A stretch of 43,746 nucleotides of DNA from Bacteroidales bacterium. Its GTDB lineage: Bacteria > Bacteroidota > Bacteroidia > Bacteroidales > GCA-2748055. The position numbers and the translations under genes were made by a program. Below are positions 27,976-35,566 of the stretch, one piece after another; position 1 is the stretch's first letter; each line of letters starts with the position of its first letter. The stretch lies in assembly GCA_021740585.1 (NCBI GenBank), contig JAIOZM010000001.1, positions 1 to 43,746 of the forward strand, read 5' to 3'. The notes under the pieces are model-generated. The model was not told the origin of the DNA and did no database searches. It was given only the letters and a program-made list of their open reading frames with translations.

Positions 27976-28224
27976 ATTAGACCAGCAGGGTCAACGCATT
28001 AAAATAACTTGTAGTAGTGGTGATACTTATGCTTACCACATTGTTTCCTTAAGCCCGAAGGGCTTAAATATCAATAACCACGGGTGAAACCCGTGGTTAT
28101 TGATATTTAACCCTTTCAGGGTAAAAATATTTTTTTTCATAATGCAGCACACAATGTTAGCTGAATAATTATTTCTTCCTTAGAAATATTCAGATTTTAT
28201 ATGCGTCGACCCTAATTAGACCAG
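27976..28224. mobile_element. MITE-like element with 13-bp TIRs and 10-bp target duplications
   Basis: ATTAGACCAG occurs at 27976-27985 and again at 28215-28224 as exact direct repeats. Immediately inside are terminal inverted repeats: AGGGTCAACGCAT at 27987-27999, and ATGCGTCGACCCT at 28201-28213, which pair at 12 of 13 positions. Allowing one gap, similarity continues another ~7 bp inward. The 229 bp between the direct repeats contains no ORF. This is the layout of a non-autonomous transposon. A 10-bp duplication would suit an IS4-type transposase, but no transposase is in the window. Confidence 0.75.
28051..28122. repeat. REP-like palindrome cluster
   Basis: A perfect inverted repeat has 22-bp arms (28064-28085 and 28089-28110) with a GAA loop and a CCACGGGT/ACCCGTGG core. 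It is flanked by two small hairpins, AAGCCCGAAGGGCTT at 28051-28065 and ACCC..GGGT at 28110-28122. This resembles REP palindromes associated with tyrosine (RAYT) transposases in Bacteroidota. It lies inside the MITE-like element and may be nested in it. Confidence 0.75.
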
Positions 28225-28319
28225 ATTATGTACAATAGTTATTAGAAAGTGACCTCTGAGAGAAGACGGCTTAATTTGAAACTATTTGAGTTTCTTACAA
28301 TACAGGTGAGTTATAATAA

Positions 28320-28348
28320 ACCATGAAGGATGATAGTCCCTTCATGGT
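28320..28348 (-). terminator. Candidate terminator of sppA
   Basis: A 10-bp perfect stem (ACCATGAAGG at 28320-28329, CCTTCATGGT at 28339-28348, 9-nt loop) begins 18 bp beyond the sppA stop on the minus strand. It is followed by a weak T-rich tract (TTTATTA), so efficiency is uncertain. Confidence 0.55.
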
Positions 28349-28366
28349 CTATGATCTTAATTTATT

Positions 28367-30130
28367 CTATTTCACAATCAAACTAAAAGGCATCAGAGCC
28401 TGAACGCCGGTTAATTCTTTAATTGACTTTAATTCCTGATAATAGATATAGTTTTCGCCCAATTCTTTTTCTAAAAATTTTAACTGACTTTTACCTGTAA
28501 GGTCTTCCAGAATTTTTTGAAACGGATCTTCGAGTTCAGGGAGCTTCACTATCCTGTATTCAGCTAATCCTGCTTCCTCAGCAGCAAGAGATATAGCTTT
28601 TTTCAGCCCCCCGAAATCATCTATCAATCCAAGTTTTAATGCGTCGGATCCACTATATACATGACCACCGGCAATTTTATCAACTTCTTCATAAGTCATG
28701 GCCCGGCCTTCGGCAACACGTTCAACAAATCCTTTATAAAACTTCTCGATTTCATTCTGAAGTATAGCTCTTTCATCATCAGCCAGTGGCTCAAGCATAA
28801 ATCCAAAGTCAGCATGATCGTTTGTTTTTACAATTTCAGTTGTAATTCCAAGTTTATCATTAACAAATTCCTGAGCATTAGGCCACATCCCGAATACGCC
28901 GATGGAACCGGTTATGGTATTAGGACTGGCAATAATTTTGTTTGCCGGGGCAGCAATATAATAACCTCCTGAGGCAGCCACATCTCCCATGGAAGCAATA
29001 ACCGGTTTTACTTCTGCAGCAAGTTTAACTTCACGCCAGATGATATCAGAAGCCAGACCACTTCCCCCACCCGAATTAATTCTGAGTACAATGGCTTTGA
29101 TACTGCTATCGCGGCGTGCCGATCTGATTGCTTTAGCAAAGGCATCGCCACCAATTGATCCACTTACGGCGTCTCCATCAATAATGGTTCCCTGAGCGTA
29201 AACGACAGCTATTTTTTCTCTTATCAGACCTTTTGTTTCTCTTTTAGCAGGAACCTTGGTGTATTTCTCCATACTGATGGATTTGATATCCTTCGATTCT
29301 TCAATATTTGTTTTTACTTTAACATAATCGATAAATTCATCGAAATAGATTAAACTATCAGTAAATCCGTGTTCCAAAGAAGAAACGGCATCGGTAATCT
29401 GCATTTCGTCAGCCAGACGATTTATCTCATCAACATTTATATTTCTTGCTTCAGCGATGCCTTCAACCATGTGCCCCCAAAGTGAGTTCAGGTATTCCTG
29501 AATTTGCAATCGGTTTTCAGCACTAAGTTTTTTATAAATATATTTTTCAACGGCTCCTTTAAACTCACCATGACGTACCACCTGAATTTCAATGCCGAGT
29601 TTATCCAGCGCCCCCTTGTAAAAAATCACTTCTGAACTCAAACCCAGAAACATCAGGTTACCGGTAGGGGTTATAAAAATTTTATCAGAAACAGAAGCAA
29701 GATAATAGCTTCCGTGGGTATAAATGTCGGAATAGGAATAGATGAATTTTCCGGATGTTTTGAAATCTATCAGTGCATCCCTTATTTCATGAAGGCTAGC
29801 CATGCCAATGGGCATAAGACTCAGATCTAATATGATACCGGTGATATTCTCATCTTCTTTTGCTTTTTTGAGGTTATCGAGAATATTATCCAATCCCATT
29901 CTGTTTTCCGGAGAAAAAGACATCGGATTTATATACTCAAATGGATTCTCAGATGCCCGGTCAATTATCGGACTGTCGAATTTAATAAGGAGAACAGTAT
30001 TAGGTTCAACAACCACAGGTTTTTCAGCTGAGGCAGAACTGAATATTCCAATTAAAATGAAAATTAACAATAAAAAACCAAGAAGAAAACCCAGTATTGA
30101 GGCAAATGTGTATTTAAAAAATCCTTTCAT
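28367..30130 (-). CDS. sppA: Signal peptide peptidase SppA, 67-kDa (double-domain) type
   Basis: Membrane-anchored serine protease that degrades cleaved signal peptides. 587 aa, the long form with two ClpP-like halves. An N-terminal anchor (about 8-31) precedes the first half, which carries the catalytic lysine K150 in YYLASVSDKIF. The second half carries the serine nucleophile S387 in DVAASGGYY, with the INSGGGSGLASD block before it. This Lys-Ser split matches E. coli SppA. It starts about 150 bp from the divergent folK gene. A terminator-like hairpin follows the stop. Confidence 0.94.
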   Translation of the reverse strand: MKGFFKYTFASILGFLLGFLLLIFILIGIFSSASAEKPVVVEPNTVLLIKFDSPIIDRASENPFEYINPMSFSPENRMGLDNILDNLKKAKEDENITGIILDLSLMPIGMASLHEIRDALIDFKTSGKFIYSYSDIYTHGSYYLASVSDKIFITPTGNLMFLGLSSEVIFYKGALDKLGIEIQVVRHGEFKGAVEKYIYKKLSAENRLQIQEYLNSLWGHMVEGIAEARNINVDEINRLADEMQITDAVSSLEHGFTDSLIYFDEFIDYVKVKTNIEESKDIKSISMEKYTKVPAKRETKGLIREKIAVVYAQGTIIDGDAVSGSIGGDAFAKAIRSARRDSSIKAIVLRINSGGGSGLASDIIWREVKLAAEVKPVIASMGDVAASGGYYIAAPANKIIASPNTITGSIGVFGMWPNAQEFVNDKLGITTEIVKTNDHADFGFMLEPLADDERAILQNEIEKFYKGFVERVAEGRAMTYEEVDKIAGGHVYSGSDALKLGLIDDFGGLKKAISLAAEEAGLAEYRIVKLPELEDPFQKILEDLTGKSQLKFLEKELGENYIYYQELKSIKELTGVQALMPFSLIVK

Positions 30131-30283
30131 AATATGTTGAATTATTGATTAGTTTCGAATATCTACTTATGGTATAAAAAATAATTAGCAAATTTGTTTA
30201 CTGTAGGGCGCATTTTTTTAAAGTGGAATGCAAGTCTAAAAATACTAAGAATCTTAATAATTTGCGTTAAAAATTAATGAAAT

Positions 30284-30778
30284 ATGAAAGATACCCTGGT
30301 TTTTCTGTTGTTGGGGACAAATCTTGGTGACCGGAAACAAAATCTTCAGCATGCCATAACTGAAATTCAGAAAGGGGATATTTCATCTCTGAGAATTTCG
30401 TCAGTATACAAATCCGAGCCCTGGGGCTACGAAAGTGAAAATTATTTTCTAAATCAGGCTATCTCGTTTTATTCAAATCAAAGTCCGCAGGAATTATTAC
30501 TTCGGATTAAACAAATCGAAGTGGAAATTGGCAGAATTCATTCGCACAGTCTGGGATATGAGGACAGAATTCTTGATATTGATATTTTATTTTATGGGGA
30601 GGAAATTATGGATACAGAAAAACTTATAATTCCTCATCCCCGAATTGCAGAACGTAAGTTTACCCTGCTTCCTCTTACGGAGCTTGCTTCTGAATTAATT
30701 CATCCGGTTCTTGGGAAGAAAATTTCTGAACTGCTTAGAAAATGTACTGACAAATCTGAGGTTTCAAAATATGTATGA
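30284..30778 (+). CDS. folK: 2-amino-4-hydroxy-6-hydroxymethyldihydropteridine diphosphokinase
   Basis: HPPK transfers pyrophosphate from ATP to the pterin precursor in folate synthesis. 164 aa, the usual single-domain length. Hallmarks present are LLGTNLGDRKQNL, SSVYKSEPWGYESENYFLNQA, EVEIGRIHS, and RILDIDILFYGEE followed by IPHPRIAERKFTLLPL (the Mg-binding D-I-D and catalytic H-P-R region). It is a single plus-strand gene, divergent from sppA and convergent with radC across 18 bp. No other folate gene is in view. Confidence 0.95.
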   Translation: MKDTLVFLLLGTNLGDRKQNLQHAITEIQKGDISSLRISSVYKSEPWGYESENYFLNQAISFYSNQSPQELLLRIKQIEVEIGRIHSHSLGYEDRILDIDILFYGEEIMDTEKLIIPHPRIAERKFTLLPLTELASELIHPVLGKKISELLRKCTDKSEVSKYV

Positions 30779-30796
30779 AACTATTCCAATGACTTC

Positions 30797-31495
30797 TTAA
30801 TCTGATAATATTCCCTCATCAGCAAAACTAAAAAAAGTATTGTCAGCAATAATAATATGATCGAGTAAACTAATGTCCATAGTTTGAGCTGCGACTTTAA
30901 TTTTTTGTGTAATATTTTTGTCAGCCAGGCTTGGCTTGGTGTTACCTGAAGGGTGATTGTGGCAAATAATAAGCGAGTTAGCAAGTTTAACCAGTGCCTT
31001 ATTTAGTATTATTTTTGTGTCAATTACGGTACCTGTTGTTCCTCCTTTACTTATGCAAATGGTGTCGATAACCCGGTTTGACCTGTTCATAAGTAGGATC
31101 CAAAATTCCTCGTGGGCCAGATCGCCTAATTTTGGCTGGAAAATTTTAAATACATCATAGCTGGAGTTTATCTGCACTTTTTTTAGTGGGTCACCAAATT
31201 TTCTCCTGCGACCCAATTCCAGTGCCGCCATGATATTAATAGCCTTTGCTTCTCCTATTCCATTTATGGAACAGATTTCCTCTATTTTTAATTTCCCTAG
31301 CTCTCCGAGATTATTACCGGCCAGATGCAGGAGGTTTTTGGCAAGTTCCAATGCAGAAAGATTTTTAGTGCCTGAGCCTATCAGGATAGTAATTATTTCA
31401 GCATCGCTTAAACTTTCTATTCCCTTTGAGAGCATTTTCTCCCTTGGCCTGTCCTCCACAGACCATTGCTTGATTGTCAGATTTTTGTATTTCAT
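30797..31495 (-). CDS. radC: RadC family protein (JAB/MPN+ domain)
   Basis: 232 aa with a helix-hairpin-helix half (LSDAEIITILIGSG, ICSINGIGEAKAINIMAALELG) and a C-terminal JAMM metalloprotease-like domain. The JAMM zinc set is intact: Glu in EEFWIL, then HNHPSGNTKPSLAD, which fits H-x-H-x7-S-x2-D. Despite the historical name, a DNA-repair role is doubtful for this family and its true substrate is unknown. The start at 31495 gives the typical MKYKNLTIKQWSVEDRPREK opening. Convergent with folK and downstream of rpsT, but with a terminator between. Confidence 0.92.
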   Translation of the reverse strand: MKYKNLTIKQWSVEDRPREKMLSKGIESLSDAEIITILIGSGTKNLSALELAKNLLHLAGNNLGELGKLKIEEICSINGIGEAKAINIMAALELGRRRKFGDPLKKVQINSSYDVFKIFQPKLGDLAHEEFWILLMNRSNRVIDTICISKGGTTGTVIDTKIILNKALVKLANSLIICHNHPSGNTKPSLADKNITQKIKVAAQTMDISLLDHIIIADNTFFSFADEGILSD

Positions 31496-31681
31496 TCTTC
31501 CAGATAAAAGTTTTTATACCCTTAATGGAAAAAAGTGAAAAAAAACGCATGATGAAGAGGGAAATAATACGCTGTTTCCAGAGACTGAGGTCTCTGAGAT
31601 TGTTGAGGGGCCTTAAGGAAACTGATGTACAAAAGAAATGTGGGGCAGTAAACCTTTTCAATAACAAGAATTATTACAAAC
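31496..31681. repeat. Intergenic repeat-like segment between radC and rpsT
   Basis: A GC-richer block at about 31570-31660 stands out from the AT-rich surroundings. It contains a perfect 7-bp hairpin (CAGAGAC at 31579-31585, GTCTCTG at 31590-31596) and a CCTTAAGG palindrome at about 31611-31618. On the minus strand the wording resembles dispersed intergenic sequences seen in Bacteroidota. Short open frames here have no coding character. Confidence 0.35.
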
Positions 31682-31710
31682 AAAAAAAGCCGTCTCAGTG
31701 AGACAGCTTT
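31682..31710 (-). terminator. Intrinsic terminator of rpsT
   Basis: Stem AAAGCCGTCT (31686-31695) pairs with AGACAGCTTT (31701-31710), with one G-U wobble and loop CAGTG. On the minus strand it is followed by seven T (31682-31688). It begins 22 bp after the rpsT stop. Confidence 0.85.
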
Positions 31711-31731
31711 AAGTTATATTTTGAAGAAAGA

Positions 31732-31986
31732 TTATTCTAATCCGGCAATATGTCTGGTTAGACCTGACTTCAGGTTCGCAGCTTTATTGGAATGAATAAT
31801 ATTTTTCTTTGCTAATTTATCCAGCATGGAAGTAACCTTTGGAAGCATTTCTTCAGCAGCAGCTTTCTCGGTTGTATTCCTTAAATTTTTAATTGCATTA
31901 CGCATGGTTCTTGCATAATATTTGTTTTTAAGACGTTTTGTTTCGGTCTGTCTTATTCTCTTTTTAGCTGAAGCATGTTGTGCCAT
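31732..31986 (-). CDS. rpsT: 30S ribosomal protein S20
   Basis: 84-aa, highly basic, helical small-subunit protein that binds 16S rRNA 5' and 3' minor domains. Family landmarks are the start [21 protein letters not shown], then [16 protein letters not shown] and [19 protein letters not shown]. The length is standard for S20. It is monocistronic: a -7 promoter box lies 53 bp upstream (32039-32046) and a strong terminator follows 22 bp after the stop. That leader is long enough for autogenous control, but I see no specific structure. Confidence 0.96.
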   Translation of the reverse strand: MAQHASAKKRIRQTETKRLKNKYYARTMRNAIKNLRNTTEKAAAEEMLPKVTSMLDKLAKKNIIHSNKAANLKSGLTRHIAGLE

Positions 31987-32038
31987 TATAATATTTTTCT
32001 TTTGTTTATTCTTTGTTCAATTGTCGAAATTCGGGATG

Positions 32039-32046
32039 CAAAAATA
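32039..32046 (-). promoter_or_regulatory. Candidate -7 promoter box of rpsT
   Basis: On the minus strand this reads TATTTTTG, matching the TAnnTTTG consensus of Bacteroidota. It lies 53 bp before the rpsT ATG. No -33 TTTG at the usual distance. Confidence 0.45.
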
Positions 32047-32339
32047 AGGATATAATTTAATAAAAAAAATATTTTGGAGGTATTTTTAATTTGTTTAGAC
32101 GCACGGACGTGCTTCTGGCTTGATATTGCTTGAAAGATAAAGTTTTTTTATTTCCTGGCTTAGCGTTCTTTGCGCATTCCTTTGCGCACCTTGCGTTTAG
32201 ATATTTTTCGATTGAAAGATAATATGAATTAAGCTTGATCTACATCACGACATCACGACATCACTTCCTATCCTTGAGTATTGCTTATTAATTATTAAAT
32301 TTAGAAATTTGAAAAAATATTTTCCTAATTTAATGAATT
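32047..32339. other. Intergenic region upstream of the MBL-fold gene, with repeats
   Basis: Part of the 353-bp rpsT to 32340 gap. It has an 11-bp direct repeat, TTGAAAGATAA, at 32130-32140 and 32212-32222, flanking a block rich in TTTGCG/TTGCG words. A short tandem repeat of CATCACGA lies at 32243-32266 (two exact copies plus six bases). A small hairpin GCAC..GTGC lies at 32101-32112. No gene or RNA is recognisable. Confidence 0.5.
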
Positions 32340-33080
32340 ATGAAAACAATTTGCATTTTTCTACTAAGCATGATTATGACACAATCCCACTCACAAAGTA
32401 AGTTTCAAAGCGACGCATTCCAAACCGAAATGGGAGAATTGCTTATTAGCTTTGTAGGACATGGCACACTCATGCTTCAAATTGGGAACACGATAATACA
32501 TATCGATCCGGTAAGTCGGGAAGCTGATTATAATGAGATGCCTGAGGCAGTTTTAATACTTATCACTCATCAGCATGGAGATCACCTTGATATGGCTGCC
32601 ACTGGAAAAATTCTGAAAAAGGAAACAAAACTGGTACTAACCCAAAGTTGTCTTGATATGCTTGAAATGGATGATGCTATCGATTTTGAAGTGATGAGAA
32701 ATGGAGATATAATTAGTTTAGGTGAAATAAAAATAGAAGCCATTCCTGCCTATAATATTGAACATAAAAGAAGCAACGGTACAGCCTATCATCCTAAAGG
32801 AGAGGGGAATGGATATATATTGAACTTTGGTGATTTTCGCGTTTTGGTAGCCGGCGACACCGAGAATATTCCCGAAATTAAATCCTTGAAAAATATTGAT
32901 ATAGCCTTTTTACCCATGAATCTACCCTATACTATGACACCTGAGATGGTCGCTGATGCAGCCAAAAGCTTCAAGCCAAAGGTTCTCTATCCTTATCATT
33001 TTGGGAATACGGATACCAATGAATTGATTGTTCTAATGAAGGAATGCAAGCAGGTTGAGGTAAGGATAAGAGAATTTTAA
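32340..33080 (+). CDS. Exported MBL-fold metal-dependent hydrolase (UlaG/UPF0173-like)
   Basis: 246 aa. A signal peptide (MKTICIFLLSMIMTQSHSQ) makes this periplasmic or secreted, unusual for the UlaG/UPF0173 group it otherwise resembles. The metal motif THQHGDHLD (HxHxDH) is intact. Later ligands are probably D in VLVAGDTEN and H in LYPYHFGN, the pattern typical of L-ascorbate-6-phosphate lactonase-like proteins. The C-terminal 'VLYPYHFGNTDTNEL' is characteristic of that group. The next gene, a PQQ-like propeller, starts 22 bp after its stop and is probably in the same operon. Substrate unknown. Confidence 0.85.
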   Translation: MKTICIFLLSMIMTQSHSQSKFQSDAFQTEMGELLISFVGHGTLMLQIGNTIIHIDPVSREADYNEMPEAVLILITHQHGDHLDMAATGKILKKETKLVLTQSCLDMLEMDDAIDFEVMRNGDIISLGEIKIEAIPAYNIEHKRSNGTAYHPKGEGNGYILNFGDFRVLVAGDTENIPEIKSLKNIDIAFLPMNLPYTMTPEMVADAAKSFKPKVLYPYHFGNTDTNELIVLMKECKQVEVRIREF

Positions 33081-33102
33081 TAAATAAATTAAGTTTTGAA
33101 TT

Positions 33103-34395
33103 ATGCGATCAGTCATTTTATTTCTTTTTATTGTTCTCATACATTTTAATTGTATTAATGCTCAGGACTGGCCCGGTTGGAGAGGAGAACTCCGCGATGG
33201 AATATGGAATGATCCTGATGTAATCGGGAAGTTTGAAAGTGAAGAATTGGACATCAAATGGAGTGTTCAAATAGGGCCCGGCTATTCGGGACCAACCCTA
33301 GCTCATGGAAAAGTATATATAACCGATCGTCCTGATAATCCGGTTAATCAGGAGCGGGTGCTTTGTTTTGATGAGGAAAGTGGCAGTTCCATTTGGACTT
33401 TTGCTTATGATTGCGAGTACCTGGGTATCGGATATCCCGCAGGTCCAAGAGCCTCAGTAATTATAGACGAAGGAAGGGCATACACCCTGGGTTCAATGGG
33501 GCATTTGTATTGTTTTGATGCAGCCACCGGTGCAATGCTTTGGAAAAGAGATATGAATGCCGATTATAAAATAGAAATGCCCATTTGGGGAATTGCATCT
33601 GCACCCTTAATTGTTGGCGATAAAATTATATTGCAGATCGGAGGATCGGAAAATGCTTCTGTTGTTGCTCTTTACAAAACTTCAGGAGAAGAAATCTGGC
33701 GAAATTTGAATGACAAAGCGAGCTATTCTGCTCCAATTCTGATTAACCAGGCAAATAAGAAAATTATAGTGAATTGGTCAGGAGAAAGTCTTTCGGGTTT
33801 AGATGTTGAAACCGGAGAAATTTATTGGAGATTTCCCTTTACCGTAAGGAGTCAAATGGCTATTGCCACACCGGTTCTTTATAAAGATTACATTTTTGTA
33901 AGTAGTTTTTATAGCGGTTCTATGTTAATTAAGCTGGATAAGAATAGTCTTACAGCAGAAAAAGTATGGCAAAGGGCAGGGGAAAGCGAGCGTAAAACAG
34001 ATGCCCTTCATTGTGTTATGAACACACCGGTTATACTGGAAAATTATATTTATGGCGTAGATAGTTACGGAGAACTTCGATGCCTTGAACTCGAAACCGG
34101 AGATCGTGTATGGGAAGACCTAACTGCAGTAACTAAAGATAGATGGGCGAATATTCATTTCGTTCAAAATGGAGAGAATACCTGGATGTTCAATGAGCAC
34201 GGTGAGCTTATCATTTCAAGACTTTCGCCTGAAGGTTTTAAAGAAATTAGTCGTGCTCAACTAATCGAACCCACAACCGCTCAGCTAAACCGAAAGGGAA
34301 CCGGTGTTACCTGGTCGCACCCGGCTTTTGCGAATAAACATGTTTTTATCAGAAGTGATAAGGAATTGGTTTGTGCTGATTTATCGGTTAAGTGA
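33103..34395 (+). CDS. Exported PQQ-like beta-propeller repeat protein (second copy)
   Basis: 430 aa with a signal peptide ending ..CINAQ and the opening motif D-W-P-G-W-R-G shared with the 4480 gene. Blade signatures include VLCFDEESGSSIWTFAY, YCFDAATGAMLWKRD, ALYKTSGEEIWRN, GLDVETGEIYWRFP and CLELETGDRVWED. It is closer to the all-propeller type than to quinoprotein dehydrogenases, and no catalytic Asp/Ca-binding set is evident. It follows the exported MBL-fold gene by 22 bp, suggesting the two act together outside the cytoplasm. The partner or ligand is unknown. Confidence 0.82.
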   Translation: MRSVILFLFIVLIHFNCINAQDWPGWRGELRDGIWNDPDVIGKFESEELDIKWSVQIGPGYSGPTLAHGKVYITDRPDNPVNQERVLCFDEESGSSIWTFAYDCEYLGIGYPAGPRASVIIDEGRAYTLGSMGHLYCFDAATGAMLWKRDMNADYKIEMPIWGIASAPLIVGDKIILQIGGSENASVVALYKTSGEEIWRNLNDKASYSAPILINQANKKIIVNWSGESLSGLDVETGEIYWRFPFTVRSQMAIATPVLYKDYIFVSSFYSGSMLIKLDKNSLTAEKVWQRAGESERKTDALHCVMNTPVILENYIYGVDSYGELRCLELETGDRVWEDLTAVTKDRWANIHFVQNGENTWMFNEHGELIISRLSPEGFKEISRAQLIEPTTAQLNRKGTGVTWSHPAFANKHVFIRSDKELVCADLSVK

Positions 34396-34449
34396 AAATT
34401 AATTTTGTAATTGGTGGGTTTTCTCCATTCTTTTCTTACTAAAACTTTT

Positions 34450-35514
34450 TTAAAGCCATTTTTTTCTTTTGAAATAATAAAGTAAACCCAGTCCCATTGA
34501 TAGCATAATGCCCCAAAAAATAAAATATCCATATTTATATTTGAGCTCCGGAATGTTTTCGAAGTTCATGCCATAAATCCCGGCAAAAAAGGTCAGAGGG
34601 ATAAAAATCGATGCGAAAATCGTAAGCACTTTCATCACCTGATTCATTTTGTTTCCCATTATTGAGTTATAAGTGTTAAGCTGGTCGGAAACCATGCTGC
34701 TGTATAATTCGATAGATTCATTGGTTTGAGTTATCAATGTGTTCAAATCGTGTAAAAAATGAATGGTGGTTGTTGAGAAAAAGCTATCCTCTGACTTCAG
34801 CAAATAAATCATCATTTCCCGTAAAGGACGGATATTTTTCCTAAGATAGCTCAATTCTGTTTTATGCCGGTAAATGGTTTCAGCAATTTTGTCATCGGTG
34901 GCCTTAAATATCATTTCTTCACAATCTTCTATCTTTCTCCCCATAGTTTCTGTCATTAAAAGATAGTTGTCAGCCAGGGTATCTGTGAGCACGTATACCA
35001 GATAATCATTTTGTAAAAGTCTTAATTTACCTTTATTGTTTCTGATTCTTTCGCGAACCGGATTAAAAACATCGCCGATCTTTTCCTGTAAAGTAAGAAC
35101 ATAATTTTCCCCGAGAATAATACTTAGCTGCTCAGCATGTACCTTTGTTTCATTTTCATTAAAACTTAACATCTTCAAAATAAGAGCTTCATGATTTTCA
35201 TGATTCTCATATTTAGGCATTGAATCGGTATTCAATATCACATCCATTAAAAGAGGGTGGAGTCCAAACAAGTCTCTCAGCTCTTCCATAAGTGCCATAT
35301 CGTGAATGCCATATATATTTATCCAGCTTACATAATCTTTTTTAATATAAGAAAAGGCTTCATTGATTGTCTTGCATTCCAATTCCATTATTTCCTTTGC
35401 ATTGTAATGCATTAGTCTGATAATGGGCTTTTCTAACTTTTGCCGGCCAATCAGAATCATTGAACCGGGTGCCTTATCCTTTGTTGATGAGCGGTCTTTT
35501 AAAAATCGTGCCAT
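34450..35514 (-). CDS. corA: Magnesium/cobalt transporter CorA
   Basis: 354-aa homopentameric channel for Mg2+ (also Co2+/Ni2+). A long cytoplasmic N-terminal domain (DYVSWINIYGIHDMALMEEL, HPLLMDVILNTDSMPKYENH) leads to the stalk helix and two C-terminal membrane helices. The selectivity motif GMN is present in FAGIYGMNFENIPELKYKYGYF. The C-terminus is short and basic (YYFKRKKWL). It is a single gene converging with the PQQ-like gene and separated from the ABC permease by 52 bp, with no sign of coupling. Confidence 0.95.
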   Translation of the reverse strand: MARFLKDRSSTKDKAPGSMILIGRQKLEKPIIRLMHYNAKEIMELECKTINEAFSYIKKDYVSWINIYGIHDMALMEELRDLFGLHPLLMDVILNTDSMPKYENHENHEALILKMLSFNENETKVHAEQLSIILGENYVLTLQEKIGDVFNPVRERIRNNKGKLRLLQNDYLVYVLTDTLADNYLLMTETMGRKIEDCEEMIFKATDDKIAETIYRHKTELSYLRKNIRPLREMMIYLLKSEDSFFSTTTIHFLHDLNTLITQTNESIELYSSMVSDQLNTYNSIMGNKMNQVMKVLTIFASIFIPLTFFAGIYGMNFENIPELKYKYGYFIFWGIMLSMGLGLLYYFKRKKWL

Positions 35515-35566
35515 GGATTATATTTTATAGCTAGTTACGATAAAAAAGGAGAATTTTATTTAAGAG

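Larger units (their letters stand above)
27914..28366. other. 453-bp intergenic region, sppA to lpxK
   Basis: No gene. The region holds a 229-bp insertion-like element with direct repeats (27976-28224), a palindrome cluster inside it (28051-28122), and a terminator-like hairpin after sppA (28320-28348). The rest is AT-rich and must include the lpxK promoter. Confidence 0.7.

Noticed and set aside
32243..32266. Tandem CATCACGA repeat as a possible CRISPR remnant
   Set aside because: The unit is only 8 bp with no spacers, and no cas gene is in the window.
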